Assembly (NCBI RefSeq): GCF_014529535.1 | Contig: NW_023503807.1 | Span: forward strand, 372,001-436,000 | Length of the DNA: 64,000 nucleotides | Source: Bradysia coprophila | Taxonomy: Eukaryota; Arthropoda; Insecta; Diptera; Sciaridae | Reading direction: 5' to 3' | In this document: one piece after another, positions 50,482-63,011 of the stretch | How the letters are laid out: every line of letters begins with the position of its first letter | Numbering within the stretch: position 1 is the first letter of the stretch | Position numbers and translations under genes: made by a program | The notes under the pieces: model-generated | What the model was told of the DNA's origin: nothing | Databases searched by the model: none | Seen by the model: only the letters and a program-made list of their open reading frames with translations

Positions 50482-52722
50482 TTTGATCAAATTGACTGTG
50501 AGATGATGATATCGGTGTTATCGCGTTTTCGTGTTACTTTTTACTTTATGATGTGACAGGAATGAAAAAAAAATGTTCCGATCTGACGGATACATGAACG
50601 TGAAGTTGTTGACGGATGATTTCTTAGAAATATTGTTCTTGCGTTAGATGGCTCTGTAGTTCCCATTTGAAATGTTGCCACGAATATGCATGCACCACAC
50701 AGCTATAATGTGGGTTGCATACAGAGGAGAAGACCACGTTTATTTGTAATTTTTTTGTGAGAACATTACATAGATATGTGAACTTCTACTTCACATTGTA
50801 AAGCATGAAAAATCATTGAGCCATAAAAGAAAATTCTTCTGAGCAGACATTTTGAGCAAGTTCTTACTCTACAAAGAGCCACAGTTTCAAATATAGATTG
50901 TTGGTATTTCCTGTCTTTTCTTCGGTTTTATCTACTCTAAAGGCAAGTATACAAACGGTCGATGAAATGAAAATCTCATACATTTTTCCACACGAGCTGG
51001 AAGTTGTGACAGATAGCCCATACATTTTGTGCCAAAATTTCATTTCTCCAGTTGCATGGCCTAAAACTCTTGCGATTAGACTGATTGTTTTTACAAATGT
51101 ATAAAACGCATTCTGACGCGTTTCTCTTATTCCACGGTACTACCGTTTGCATGTAGACTAACGCTGATCGGTACTGCTTCTAAATTCCTATTTAAACATA
51201 CCGACGATTTTCACCTTACAATTTGAAAATGATAGATAATTTCTTCTCTATTATCTCTTTTACTCATTCATTCTTATACATATTTCATTGAATGAAGCAA
51301 CGCATTTCCGGACTTGGAGACGACTGGACCAAATGTAGCAAATATAAAATAGTTTATATGAAACTGCTCCATTGCATTTAAAGCGTTTTAAGAAATTTCA
51401 ACATTGAGACCATAGATACAAACATTGAGAAATCTACTCGTTCCTTCTTTATTCATTTCCAATTCTATTCTGCGCATACATTAGCACTACAACTAATGGA
51501 ATTTTTTATGTGTGCACACTTAACCCAAACTTGTCAGAATACCTAACGAGTACAATGTGTACACAGAATTGTAATAAATTTTGATAAGAAGTTGCATAGG
51601 ATCCACGCACATTATTCACATGACAAAGAATGCTAAGAGACAACTGCAATTATACGCTTTGTTTGTATCGAACTTTCGTGCTACAGCACATCTGATTCCG
51701 GTTATATATGGCCACTCAATTTTCTTTTCTTCATAAGATCACGCTCTGTATTTGTAGCAATATTGACAATTGGTTTTCTGATTATCTATTTTATTTTATC
51801 TTACCAAGACCATATACTGAACAACTTCTGGATTTTATAGCTGTTTTCAAATATCAGACAAATAAATTTAGTGAATTTTCTAGGAATTTTCGGGTATTTT
51901 AGGGCTCTGCCTTACAGCGAGTCTTTTTCATTTTTTTGCACTACTAGAACTCAGGTCGATAACGTGCATCGTATTCCTCGACGTCCGTCCTCAGTAGAAA
52001 TTCGATAGAAATTCTTCATACGCGCCGATGGCTACTTCATGGGCAATATAAGCGGTTTTTTAACTCTTCGAATGCTATGAGAAATCTTTCGATGCCTCCT
52101 CGGCCTATGACCAGATCTCGAAGGACACGTTCTCGCTAACCGACCCTCAAATTCGCCTCGTTTTTTCATAAGATCACGCTCTGCATTTGTAGCAATATTG
52201 ATAAAAATTATCACTTAAAACGTAGATTGCTATAGATAGATTGTATGAACTTTGAACTTAGCGCCGTCTTTTCGTTATTATAATAGTAAAAACATAGCTA
52301 ACCGTCACTTTGAATTATTCTCGGGAATTGCCGTTGGCGCAGGAAATTGTTTTTGAATGAAATGCTTCCTGTTCGACTAAAACAGTGATAGAATCGATGT
52401 ACCAAAATGTAAAAAAAGGGTCTTTCGAATACATCGCTCCGTGGTCATCTGATGTTTCCGTGTTTATGTTTCTACAATGCAGCTATCAATTTTGTTGACA
52501 TCCTGTATGCGGCTGCTGTAGAGAGCTGCATTGGTTTTTAATATTTATTGAGTGTTGTTCCACGTAGTGTTCAAAGAAAAAACAGGTAAAATTCGAACAA
52601 AATGCAAAAAATGAGCCACATAAAGTGCGATATTCTCAATTATATCCAGAAATTTTCTTTAATCTCTTCATTTATCTCAATTTTTAACTAAATATTACGA
52701 ATGGTTATAAATTACAATCCCT
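50482..52722. other. Intergenic; one dispersed direct repeat
   Basis: No gene recognised. TCATAAGATCACGCTCTG with TTTGTAGCAATATTGA occurs at about 51731-51768 and again at 52167-52204, a ~40-bp direct repeat 436 bp apart, possibly a deletion scar or element remnant. Confidence 0.5.
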
Positions 52723-53129
52723 TTAGCACAAAGAAGCTTCACTCCCAATATCCACTCCATCAATTTGCACAATTTTGGGACGTGACATCGCTCCTTGTAT
52801 AAATCCGGTAGGTAATGTCGTTTGCTGTTCTATTCCCGAAATGAATCTTTCCATGTATTGAACGTCCAACGAAAATTTTGACTTGAACCAATCGACTTGC
52901 TTGTTGAACAACTTTCCTTCAACGTAAGCTCCAAATTCAAAATATGACTTTGCAAGTCCATTTTCCTCTGCAATTATTGGAGTGTGCATGTTGAAATCAT
53001 CACGAGACTAAATGAAAGATAATTTGTCAGCATTACACACTTTACTTCGGAAAGCATATCAACAACGTTTTTATCTGGTCTATTTATTTTCTAAATAATA
53101 GTACTTTACCTACCAATGGGACAAATGAT

Positions 53130-54090
53130 GGAAATGGTACAAATGACAAATGTGTGAAATGTGCCGATGGAGGCGTAGCCGAGAAGTGCCATTTCCAAAA
53201 ACTTCTTGACTCAGATGAAGAAGTAAGAATTGTGGAATACGAAACCAGGTCTAGTAAGGGTAATAATGACGCATTTCCAAATCTAACAGAAACAAAGAAT
53301 AAGAAACGGAAACTTCCTAACACTTCTTCGCCGAAATAATCGACTTCGTCTGGAAAATCGGAACAAGTTCTTACAAAGAGTGACAAACCACCAAATGCCA
53401 CTGTTTTTGCTCAAAAACTTGAGATACTGAATGATACCTAAAAGATATTCCGCATAAGAAAACCTTCATCGCAGGCACAAATAATGTTAAACTGATGCTT
53501 CCAAGTGGGGAGGAATATTGCCAAATTAGAAAAATCTTTGATGAATCACAGATCAATTTTGAATGGTTAACGTATGACAACAAACAAACTAGGTCAATGA
53601 AATACATGGCACGAGGCATACATCCTGAAACATCTATAATAGATGATATCAGAGACGATTTGGTATCCCAAGGATTTAATGTCGAAAAAATTGATCAGAA
53701 ATACAGAGTAGACAGAGATAAGGACAACAAAATTATCTACGTAAATGGAAAGAGCAGTTACACGCACCTTTCACTTTTCATGCTATGTTTTACCAAAGAT
53801 ACAATCGCTAAAAAAGTGTTCGAGATTCGATACATCCGTAATACGAAAGTAACCATAGAAGCGCTTAAAAGAAACAACCACACAAATAAATACTGCAATA
53901 AATTACCAAAATGTGTAAACTGCGGTGATCGGTGAAAATCATTTAGCAAGTGAGTGTAAGAAAGCAATCAATTCAAATCCAAAATGTGTAAACTGTGGAA
54001 GATTTATTCTTGGTGGAGATTTTAATGCAAAACATTCTCTCTGGGGATCGAGATTGATCATACCAAAGGCAGAGAATTAAAGAAAGCAAT
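53130..54090 (+). mobile_element. Decayed jockey-type LINE fragment
   Basis: Frames on the plus strand hold an ORF1 piece with a PRE_C2HC-like domain (DDIRDDLVSQGFNVEKI, about 53640-53700) and zinc-knuckle remnants (CVNCGD, then after a frameshift GENHLASECKK). These are fused directly to an endonuclease piece with GGDFNAKHSLWGS at about 54012-54050. Several stops and frameshifts are present, and most of ORF2 is missing. It lies in the last intron of the metalloprotease-like pseudogene, in opposite orientation. Confidence 0.75.
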
Positions 54091-54114
54091 TGACAAAACA
54101 GGTGATCTCTGTGA

Positions 54115-54410
54115 AGTATCAACCAACTTTAAACCTACCAACTTTTTTCCAAACTATTTGTCAAATTCACCAACTTTTTTTGCCCAAATTACCAAAAACT
54201 TTAGAAAGGTTTAAAAACTTATCAACTTTTTATCTCGCTCGATCAGAAAAGTTAGTAGATTTGACAAAAAGTTGGTAGATTTGAACCTACCAAAAGCACC
54301 AACTTGCTGATCGAGCGCGACTAAAAAGTTGATAGCTTTGGCAAAAAAGTTGGTAGGTTTAAACCTACCAAAAAAACATACCAACTTTCTGATCGGATCG
54401 CAATAAACGG
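54115..54410. repeat. Array of short palindromes, left cluster
   Basis: Units built from CTACCAACTTTTT and AAAAAGTTGGTAGGTTT alternate in both orientations, separated by TGATCGAGCGCGACT-like spacers. GGTAGGTTTAAACCTACC is a perfect palindrome (54353-54370). Confidence 0.8.
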
Positions 54411-54479
54411 CAGTTACCATATCTCCAAAGCCCCATTTTGATCTTTCTATGGCAAACCAAACACTTTCCTAATACTATT

Positions 54480-54720
54480 TATTGAAAGGTAAATTCAGTT
54501 GCCGTCTATAATTTGGTTCTGTAAATTTAAGTTTTATAAATATAACCAAAATTACACATTAGACGATGCGAGAGAAGAAAAAAATTAATTCCTAAGTTAC
54601 CGACACCGAAACGCTTTTTATGTGCAATGAAAATTGGTATTACTAAACTTCTTTACGTTATATTTCGTAAAGAGATGAGTTCCCTAGCAATCAACAGAAC
54701 GCCTTTACGGCGAGAAGAAC
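54480..54720. repeat. Fragment related to the foldback arms at 58.1 and 60.3 kb
   Basis: Shares TTGCCGTCTATAATTTGGTT and CCTAAGTTACCGACACCG with 58087-58200 and, inverted, 60290-60385. It separates the two palindrome clusters. Confidence 0.75.
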
Positions 54721-54734
54721 GTTAGGAATTGAGT

Positions 54735-54985
54735 TGAGATTGAACCTACCAACTTTTTATCGCTTTCGGTGACAAAGTTGGTATATTTCTTTGGCAGGCT
54801 TAAACCTACCAACTTTTCAGTCGAGCTCGATCATAAAGTTAGTAGCTTTGGTAAAAAGTTGGTATGTTTAAAAATACCAAAAAAAGATACCAACTTTCTT
54901 ATCGAGCGCGACTAAAAAGTTGGTAGGTTTAAACCTACCAATTCTTTTATCAAAAATCCCAACTTTTTTGCCAAAATTGTCGTCA
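54735..54985. repeat. Array of short palindromes, right cluster
   Basis: Same units as 54115-54410, including GGTAGGTTTAAACCTACC again and CGAGCGCGACTAAAAAGTTG. Confidence 0.8.
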
Positions 54986-55249
54986 CAACGATCGGACTAT
55001 AATCAGAAATCGGTTGTTGGTCGATACTTTAAAGAGATTTGGATTTTTTCATCACTAGAAAAATGTGTGCAAATTTCATCAACATTGAAGATAACTATGA
55101 TCTTGATTCGGATCGATGATCATGACACTACGATATCCACATTATCGTATGTGGAATAAATAACGTCGTTTGAGTTTATTATAATTCTAAGACTGTAAGC
55201 TCTCTTGATTCATTGAACACCCATTAATTCATTCATTTTTTTGTTAATT

Positions 55250-55850
55250 AAGGTTTTTTGTTTGAAAGGTATTAAGGACCCTAGAATGGTGTAAGTGTTT
55301 TCAGTACCCTAAGAGCCGCCGGCCACCAGCTTGGATTTTGGTTACTGTAAGGTGGTAAATGATTGATTATTTGCTGAGTGTGATTTAGGCATCCCGTATA
55401 TGGACATCTATATGTAACTATATACAGCTATTTTTAGTTACATTGGGCTATATCTTACGTGTGAAAGGACGACAGAGTAAAGTTAACCAGGCAGGAGTGG
55501 ACGTTTGACAAGGGACCTGAATAATCTATATTTTTCTATATTTTTTTCGAATAAAATTTTTCGATTTATGTCAGTGTTCATATGAGTTCATTTTCATCCA
55601 GTGTATTAGGTCCCTTATTTGACGTTTCGAAAATGAACCGCTCCTGCCTGGTTTATTTTACTCTGCCGTGGTGAAAGTTACCATTCTTAGCTAGTAGCAA
55701 ATAAAGGTAAAGATAACTGCGCATAGCTGTTCATACAGTCGTTTAGTACATGCATAAAGTGGGTGTACTTCGTGCGGGGCTTTCAAAATTGCTTTTAGCA
55801 TTATTAATGGGAGATAGTTTAGAGATGAGTTTTAATGGTAAGATTTAAGG
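55250..55850. repeat. Partial CCGTACGAAG-family copy with a nested MITE
   Basis: Blocks GTTTGAAAGGTATTAA, GGACATCTATAT with an ATATACAGCTAT run, and CGTGCGGGGCTTTC match the 3' part of the 58632-59860 copy (59336-59690). It is interrupted at 55468-55670. Confidence 0.6.
55468..55670. mobile_element. MITE, 203 bp
   Basis: Inverted ends containing CAGAGTAAARTWAACCAGGC, CAGGAG and its complement, between 7-bp direct repeats GTGAAAG (55461-55467, 55671-55677). An 8-bp target site with one changed base (hAT-like) is likely. Confidence 0.7.
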
Positions 55851-56531
55851 GTAAAGAGAATGAAGTTGCACTGGACAGGCTTTTAATAGGTGCCTCCTAC
55901 GGGTCGAGACTGTTGATATGTTTTTGTATTAGATTTTTTTTTACCTCTCGAAAACGCAAATGAGCAAATTCATGAATCGTAACTGAGATTATATCCATCT
56001 TTGCGATCAGTTGCAGCAGGTCGATGTTTCCGATGAATTCGTTGACCTTTCTACGAAAATATTTCGCGTTGATGAAAATCTCTCCGACACCAACAAATCC
56101 ACGCAGGTATAGATCGTCACTGCATATGAGATTTACGCCGATCGAATTAAATTTTCCTTCATCATAATCGGCCGAAGGTTATTCTTTGAAATCGGCCAAG
56201 CTCCGATTAATCGCCTCGTTTATCTGGAAATGTGTGACACCATTTACTACACCAAATCAGAGAATAATATTGACGGAGGAGCTGAGCTTAGTTTCGGATA
56301 AGTTATGAATCGTACGCGACTCATAATACTAAACCCGATAATATGATATGAACAATTTTAACCGCAGCTGCCGATTTCCTAGTTCTTGCAAATTATTCGT
56401 GAAGGATAGTAAAAGGCGTTACCTGCTTGCGCTGGATAACTTTTTTCGATAGTTCAATCCAGTTTAGTTCATCATCCTCCAGGACGCGTTTCATTTTGAT
56501 CGAATCTGATTGCAAAATGAGGTAACTGAAG

Positions 56532-57242
56532 CACGGGCGTTTTTAAGCTTTTTGAGTTTTTACACGTTTTTTTTCTATCAATTCCTACTCTCTTACTTTC
56601 CGAAAAAGTGTGTATAATACCTTTTTGCAATTACACACTTTTTCATTTTTTAGAGTAAAATGTGTAATGATTACACACTCGTAGACTGAAGAGTGTATAA
56701 TTATTACACATTTAACGCAGCGCCAAATTTACTGAAATCACAAATTCAGCGTCGAACGTGGCTTCGCTTTTATCTTTCGTTGCTTTTCACAAAAGGAGCA
56801 CTCACACAATGCGCTAAGAATCTGTTTGCGAATTGGAACGGCTTGTTCCACTTTTTCGTCTTCGGACGATGATGATTTCTTCGATGTATTGAGCGTCTGG
56901 ATACTTTTTTACTCTTAGCTCTACCCAATTGTTCAATTTTCTTTTTATTCTTTCGAAAAGACTTGCAGTAATGTACAGATAATATTAAAAGAGCGAAGTA
57001 AGGTTCGAGTGTCTCATTTGAAATTAAAAAATATTAATTATCAGTTAAATGGATTAAGCTCATAAAGCTTCGTTTGGAATGAAGCCTCAGTTTTTTGGCA
57101 ATAAGTCGATTTTTTACATTTTTTATTAGGCATAGTGTGTAATTTTACACACTTTTACTACGAACAAAAAAGTGTGTAAAATACACACTTTCAAAAAGTT
57201 TTTACACACAATGTGTAAAATACACGCTTAAAAAAGCCCGTG
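56532..57242. mobile_element. hAT element inserted in an exon
   Basis: Ends CACGGGCGTTTTTAAGC and GCTTAAAAAAGCCCGTG, with exact 8-bp flanking repeats AACTGAAG (56524-56531, 57243-57250). The interior is rich in GTGTGTAATT/TTACACAC palindromes near both ends, with no transposase. Removing it with one target copy restores the metalloprotease-like frame (DYFSYLILQS). Confidence 0.93.
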
Positions 57243-58631
57243 AACTGAAGTAGTCCAAATCGATGTCCTTCTTGACGATGTGAGACACGAATATCCGGGA
57301 TGCGATGCTATCTCCCAAAATCACTCTAGTCATCGCGAGTATTACGTTTTTCGGAAGTGTCTTGTACGATCGGTGTTGATTGCAAAAGTTGATTATAATC
57401 GCTGCGGGGAGATTCCTAAAAAAACAGTTTGCGTACTCTCCTGAACATTTTATCAAATATTTTATTTATCAAATAATAACAGTCAAAACTGACCTAAGTG
57501 TTTCGTTCTTGTTGTGATATGGAAGCACGGTATTTTTTTTGGCATATCTTTTAGCATATCTTTTCAAAAAAAATTTTGGGTTCCAAAAATTATTTTTGTT
57601 TCAAAAAAAAAGTTTTGATTAAGTATATAAGGAGTTTGGTTGAAGAAATAGTAACTAAAAAATACTTGTTTTTCAAGAGAAAATACTTACAAAGAGAAAT
57701 TAATTTAGAAATGAAAACGTAAAAGATAAAAGTGAATAAATGAAAGGGAATATTTTTAAGGGAAAGGATTGGGCTGAGTTTCTTTTTAAATATTGCTCTC
57801 TTGATCTGTTGTTTTCTACATTATTACCTATGACTGCGCAAAAGCGATAAGTTTGTGGATGATAATGTTATTGAAACTAATCAGTGGATCGGTGGTTGGA
57901 CGTAATATTTTTTGTTTTTTTTTTGTTTTTTGTGTAAAATTGATTTCTAAAATTGAAAAGGAAATAATTTCCGTATAACAAGTAAAAGAAAATTGAGAAT
58001 GCAGATAAAAGTGATTAGATGCAAGGAAAAAATCATTTTCAGTTGAACCATCGAACTTTTATTGTCCAATTTGTTTTTATGTATATTTGCCGTCTATAAT
58101 TTGGTTTTGTAAATTTAATTTTTATGAAAAACAAATTACACAGGCTAATTATTGGACGAGGCGAGAGAAAAAAAATTAACTCCTAAGTTACCGACACCGT
58201 TCCGGCGCCCGGCTCGCATTGCGGCCCTCCGCTTCGCTCCGGGGCAATGGGCCGGATCGCTCGGCGTGTTAAAACAGTTTTTATGTACAATCAAAGTTGG
58301 TATTCATTTCGTAAAAAGACGAACTAAACTCCTTTACGTTTTCGTCCATAGGAACCAACAAAACGGCTTGAGTTGAACTTTCGAACTTCTAGATAGATAA
58401 TCTTCAAATTGCAAATTAAAAAAAAAAAATCCATGATTTCACTTTACTTTTTTTATTATAACAAATATTCCGTATTGATTGACATAAAAAGCGTTTATAA
58501 AATTAAAATTAAACGTCGTTTGATAAAATATAAAAAATTTCATCCAATTGCTTATCGTATTCAAATGTTCCCATGATACGGGCAGCATTTGTCCTTTGTA
58601 TAGCGAGGCTTATGCGTTGCGTCAAGTATTA

Positions 58632-59860
58632 GACCCGTACGAAGTACTGGGGTCTTATAGGTTTACGCATACGTTTGTAACACGTCGAATTGGACTCCAT
58701 GAGTAAGGGGAAACCTATTGTGGTTGTCCGATGCCAAATCAGCAAGAAAAAAAATGTCCGTCTGTCCGTCCGTCCGTTCGTCTGTCTGTCTGCACGATAA
58801 CTTGAGTAAAACGCATCCGATTTTGAAAATTCTTTTTTTCCCCGTTCAATAATGTCAAAAGACAGGCTAAGTTCGAAGATGAGTGATTTTGGACCGACCC
58901 CCCCTGAGCTGGGGCCCAATAAGTGCTTTACGGTTTTTCGAAGATATCTCCGGACATTTAAACGCTATACTCGTAAATGATACATCGAATGAAAGATATT
59001 TACAATACCGATCGACAAAAAAAAAGTTTATGGAAATCGGATGACCGACTTGTGAGTTAGACCCCTTGGTGTGAAACAGGCACAGGGCGGCAAGCAGTTT
59101 TTGCTTGTAGGGTCGGCCAAATTTAAACATATTTCGTTCGTTTTAGCTTTATTAGATAGGTATTGACCGTACCAATCAGGGAAAAAAAAGTTTATGAAAT
59201 TATGTTCTCCGGAGCGTGAGCTAGGTCTCTTGGAGTGAGCTCTTATCTAGCTACTCGGCCGTACAGTGAACGTGGAGTATTTTGTCAATATCTCGAGTAA
59301 ATTTTGACCGAATTTGATATGATATTTTTTTTGGTTTGAAAGGTATTAACGAATGTAAAGCGTCAGTACTATTTTCGGTTTCCTAACAAAATGGCTGCCG
59401 GCGGCCATATTGGATTTTAGTAAAATTGAAGTATCTTGGGGAAAATGGTACTTAGAGTGTTTCTGTTAACATGGAAATAATTTGTTATGTGTGTGGGGTT
59501 TCAGGGATTACATATACGGACATCTATATATACCTATATACAGCTATATTGAGCTATATACAGGCATATAGAGCTATATGATAGCAAATTCATTTGTGGA
59601 ATGTTTATTTATAGTGAAATATAGGTAAATATAGCGGTATATAGCTGTTTAAATAGGAATTTATGAAAGTTGACTTCGTACGGGGCTGTCTATATTGTCT
59701 CCAGCAATTTATTTGTATATGCTAACAAGGCAAAGAAAGATAATGTAAGTGATTTTGAAGGGCGAATAGCTTTTCAGTAGAGAATGAAGTAAAATAAATG
59801 AAGAGTTTCACAGTAAAGGCTTTTGATACGAATAGGTGTTTCGTACGGGTCGGCGTTAGC
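58632..59860 (+). repeat. CCGTACGAAGTAC dispersed repeat, copy 2
   Basis: Starts GACCCGTACGAAGTACTGGG, then a long TCCG/TCTG microsatellite (58757-58790), ACTTGAGTAAAACGCATCCG, GGCTAAGTTCGAAGATGAG, ACCCCTTGGTGTGAA and CTCGGCCGTACAGTGAA. These blocks are all shared with 37437-38459. A block of ATATACAGCTATAT repeats (59520-59590) and GTACGGGGCTGTC follow. The right edge is approximate. Confidence 0.75.
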
Positions 59861-59865
59861 TATAT

Positions 59866-60053
59866 TTTTGATTTGAAGTTGTAGTTGTACCTTCGAACTT
59901 TTATTGGAAAAAATCGCCAGTGAAGAGAATATATTTGCACTCTCCAAAAAGCAACTTTTCCCAAAAAGTATTCGTGGTTATATTTCACTGTGCTCCACTG
60001 GCGATTTTTTCCAATAAAAGCTCGAAGGTACAACTACAACTTCAAATCAAAAT
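59866..60053. repeat. MITE-like inverted repeat, ~188 bp
   Basis: Arms contain TTGAAGTTGTAGTTGTACC and TTTTATTGGAAAAAATCGCC with their complements. Confidence 0.8.
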
Positions 60054-60466
60054 CAGAAAACAACAGATTGAGAGAGTAAAGTGAAATCATGGAATTTTTT
60101 TTTATAAATTTGCAATTTGAAGATGCTATCTAGAATTTCGAAAGTTCAACTCAAGCCGTTTTGTTGGTTCCTATGGAATTCATCCTTTTACGAAAACGTA
60201 AAGGAGTTTAGTTCGTCTTTTTACGAAATGAATACCAATTTTTATTGCACATAAAAAGTGTTTTAACACGGCGGTGTCGGTAACTTAGGAGTTAATTTTT
60301 TTTCTCGCCTCGTCCAATAATTAGCCTGTGTAATTTGTTTTTCATAAAAATTAAATTTACAAAACCAAATTATAGACGGCAAATATACATAAAAACAAAT
60401 TGGACAATAAAAGTTCGATGGTTCAACTGAAAATGATTTTTTCCTTGCATCTAATCACTTTTATGC

Positions 60467-60675
60467 ACTGTGGTGCGCATATGTTCATTTTGCGTGCGTA
60501 AATATGCATTCGATGAAGTGTAAAATTGCTACAGTACATAAAATCTTGTTGCTAACTTGTGCCTAAACTGGAATTTTGCGCATACGATGTGTTGTCAACC
60601 TCGGCTTCGCCTCGGATTGACAATCGTCACATCTATTGCGCAAAATTTCCATTTAGGCACATGTTAGCAAAATAG
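60467..60675. mobile_element. Hairpin unit inserted in the right foldback arm
   Basis: Interrupts the arm (the left arm reads through without it). Inner arms TTGCTAACTTGTGCCTAAA and complement (about 60549-60671) enclose CCTCGGCTTCGCCTCGG, the motif also at 20577. Confidence 0.7.
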
Positions 60676-60960
60676 CTATTATCTGCATTCTCAATTTTCT
60701 TTTACTTGTTATACGGAAATTATTTCCTTTTCAATTTTAGAAATCAATTTTACACAAAAAACAAAAAAAAACAAAACAAAAAATATTACATCCAACCACC
60801 GATCCATTGCTCAGACCAATCCTTTCCCTTAAAAATATTTCCTTTCATTTATTCACTTTTATCTATTTTCTCAATTTTCTTTTAGTTTTCATTTCTAAAT
60901 TTCTCTTTGCAATCAATTATTACCATATTTTCTCATATGTAGAAAAAACAAGTATTTTTA

Positions 60961-63011
60961 GTCCCGTACGAAGTACAAAGGGGCTTATAGGATTACGATG
61001 CCGTGTGTAATTGATGGAATTCGAAGCAGACGGTAAGGGCAAAGGGTTTGCCTATGTTCATAGATGACGAATCTGCAATAAAAATTTTGTCTGTCCGTCT
61101 GTCCGTCTGTCCGTCTGTCCGTCTGTCACGTCGATATCTTGAGTAAATCAAATCCGATTTCCGATTTTTTCCCTGAAAGATAGTCGAAATAGTGAGGCTA
61201 AGTTCGAAGATGGGCATATTCGGGTCGGCCCTTCGTGAGTTAGGGCCACCTAAGTGATTTAAGGTCTTTTGGTGATATTTATGGCAAAATAAACGATGTA
61301 AATGTAAATGTAAATGTAAATGACACGGCAAATGATAGGTATTGTCAATACCAATCCAGGAAAAAAAAAAGATTTTTAAAATCGGGTGAGTGGACCGTGA
61401 GTTAGGGCCTTAGAAGTGAAATGCTACTAGGGCCCTATGTGTATTTTACATAGAACTCGAGTAAATTTCATTCGTTTTTCGTAATTTTTGTTTGATTTGG
61501 AAGGTAATCGAATGCCGAATAGAATGTTGTTGAAAAAAAATTAAATTTGGGTCCTTGGCCTAAGGCCGCTACTAGGGCCCTATGTGTATTTCACATAGGG
61601 CTTATAGGATTACGATGCCGTGTGTAATTGATGGAATTCGAAGCAGACGGTAAGGGCAAAGTGTTTGCCTATGTTCATAGATGACGAATCTGCAATAAAA
61701 ATTTTGTCTGTCCGTCTGTCCGTCTGTCACGTCGATATCTTGAGTAAATCAAATCCGATTTCAAAATTTTTTTTTTCCCTGAAAGATAGTCGAAATAGTG
61801 AGGCTAAGTTCGAAGATGGGCATATTCGGGTCGGCCCTTCGTGAGTTAGGGCCACCAAAGTGATTTAAGGTCTTTTGGTGATATTTATGGCAAAATAAAC
61901 GATGGAAATGTAAATGACACGGCAAATGATAGGTATTGTCAATACCAATCCAGGAAAAAAAAGTTTTTTAAAATCGGGTAAGTGGGCCGTGAGTTAGGGC
62001 CTTAGAAGTGAAATGCTACTAGGGCCCTATGTGTATTTTACATAGAACTCGAGTAAATTGCATTCGTTTTTCGTAATTTTTGTTTGATTTGGAAGGTAAT
62101 CGAATGCCGAATAGAATGTTGTTGAAAAAAAATTAAATTTGGGTCCTTGGCCTAAGGCCGCTACTAGGGCCCTATGTGTATTTCACATATAACTCGAGTA
62201 TATTTCATCCGTTTTTCGTAATTTTTGTTTCATTTGGAAGGTAATCAAAGGCCGAATAGAATGTTGTTGAAAAAAAAATTAAATTTGGGTCCTTGGACTA
62301 AGGCCACTACTAGGGCCCTATGTGTATTTTACATATAACTCGAGCAAATTTCATCCGTTTTTCGTAATTTTTGTTTTATTTGGGAGGTAATCAAAGGCCG
62401 AATAGAATGTAGTTGAAAAAAAAAATAAATTTGGGTCCTCGGACTGAGGCCGATACTAGGGCCCTATGTGTATTTTACATATAACTCGAGCAAATTTCAT
62501 TCGTTTTTCGTAATTTTTGTTTCATTTGGAAGGTAATCAAAGGCCGAATAGAATGTTGTTGAAAAAAAATTAAATTTAGGTCCTTGGACTAAGGCCACTA
62601 CTAGGGCCCTATGTGTATTTTACATATAACTCGAGCAAATTTCATCCGTTTTTCGTAATTTTTGTTTCATTTGGAAGGTAATCAAAGGCCGAATAGAATG
62701 TAGTTGAAAAAAATTTTAAATTTGGGTCCTCGGACTGAGACCGATACTACGCCCTTCAAAAAAATGAAATTTTAGCGCGATTTGAAATTTTTGTTTCATT
62801 TGAAAGGAACGTCGTACGGGGCTTCGTAATTGCGCTATGCGCAATTTGTAAGATGTACATATTACATAATAATTTTACTTTAACTACATTAACCGGCGCA
62901 ATAGGCTTACGATCAAAGTAGGGTGACAGACGCACTAGGGTCACGAACGCAATAGATATACGGGTTTGTACGGGGCTCAGTCGCAGCAAACGCTCCGACT
63001 GTTCTGATGGC
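60961..63011 (+). repeat. CCGTACGAAGTAC dispersed repeat, copy 3, expanded
   Basis: Same start (GTCCCGTACGAAGTACAAAG) and same end block (GTACGGGGCTCAGTCGCAGC, then GATGGCTCG) as copy 1, but 2.05 kb. It has a near-identical direct duplication: the segment from CTTATAGGATTACGATGCCG (60984) recurs at 61599. It also carries ~147-bp tandem units. Confidence 0.82.
62015..62750 (+). repeat. ~147-bp tandem repeat, five units
   Basis: Each unit carries TACTAGGGCCCTATGTGTAT, TCCGTTTTTCGTAATTTTTG and AATAGAATGTWGTTGAAAAA. Units start near 62019, 62161, 62307, 62453 and 62598, and further single units lie at about 61424 and 61569. Units differ by a few bases, for example CATAGAACTCGAG against CATATAACTCGAG. 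Confidence 0.88.

Noticed and set aside
51708..52214. LTR pair based on the ~40-bp direct repeat
   Set aside because: Repeat is too short, with no TG...CA ends, primer site or pol sequence between copies.
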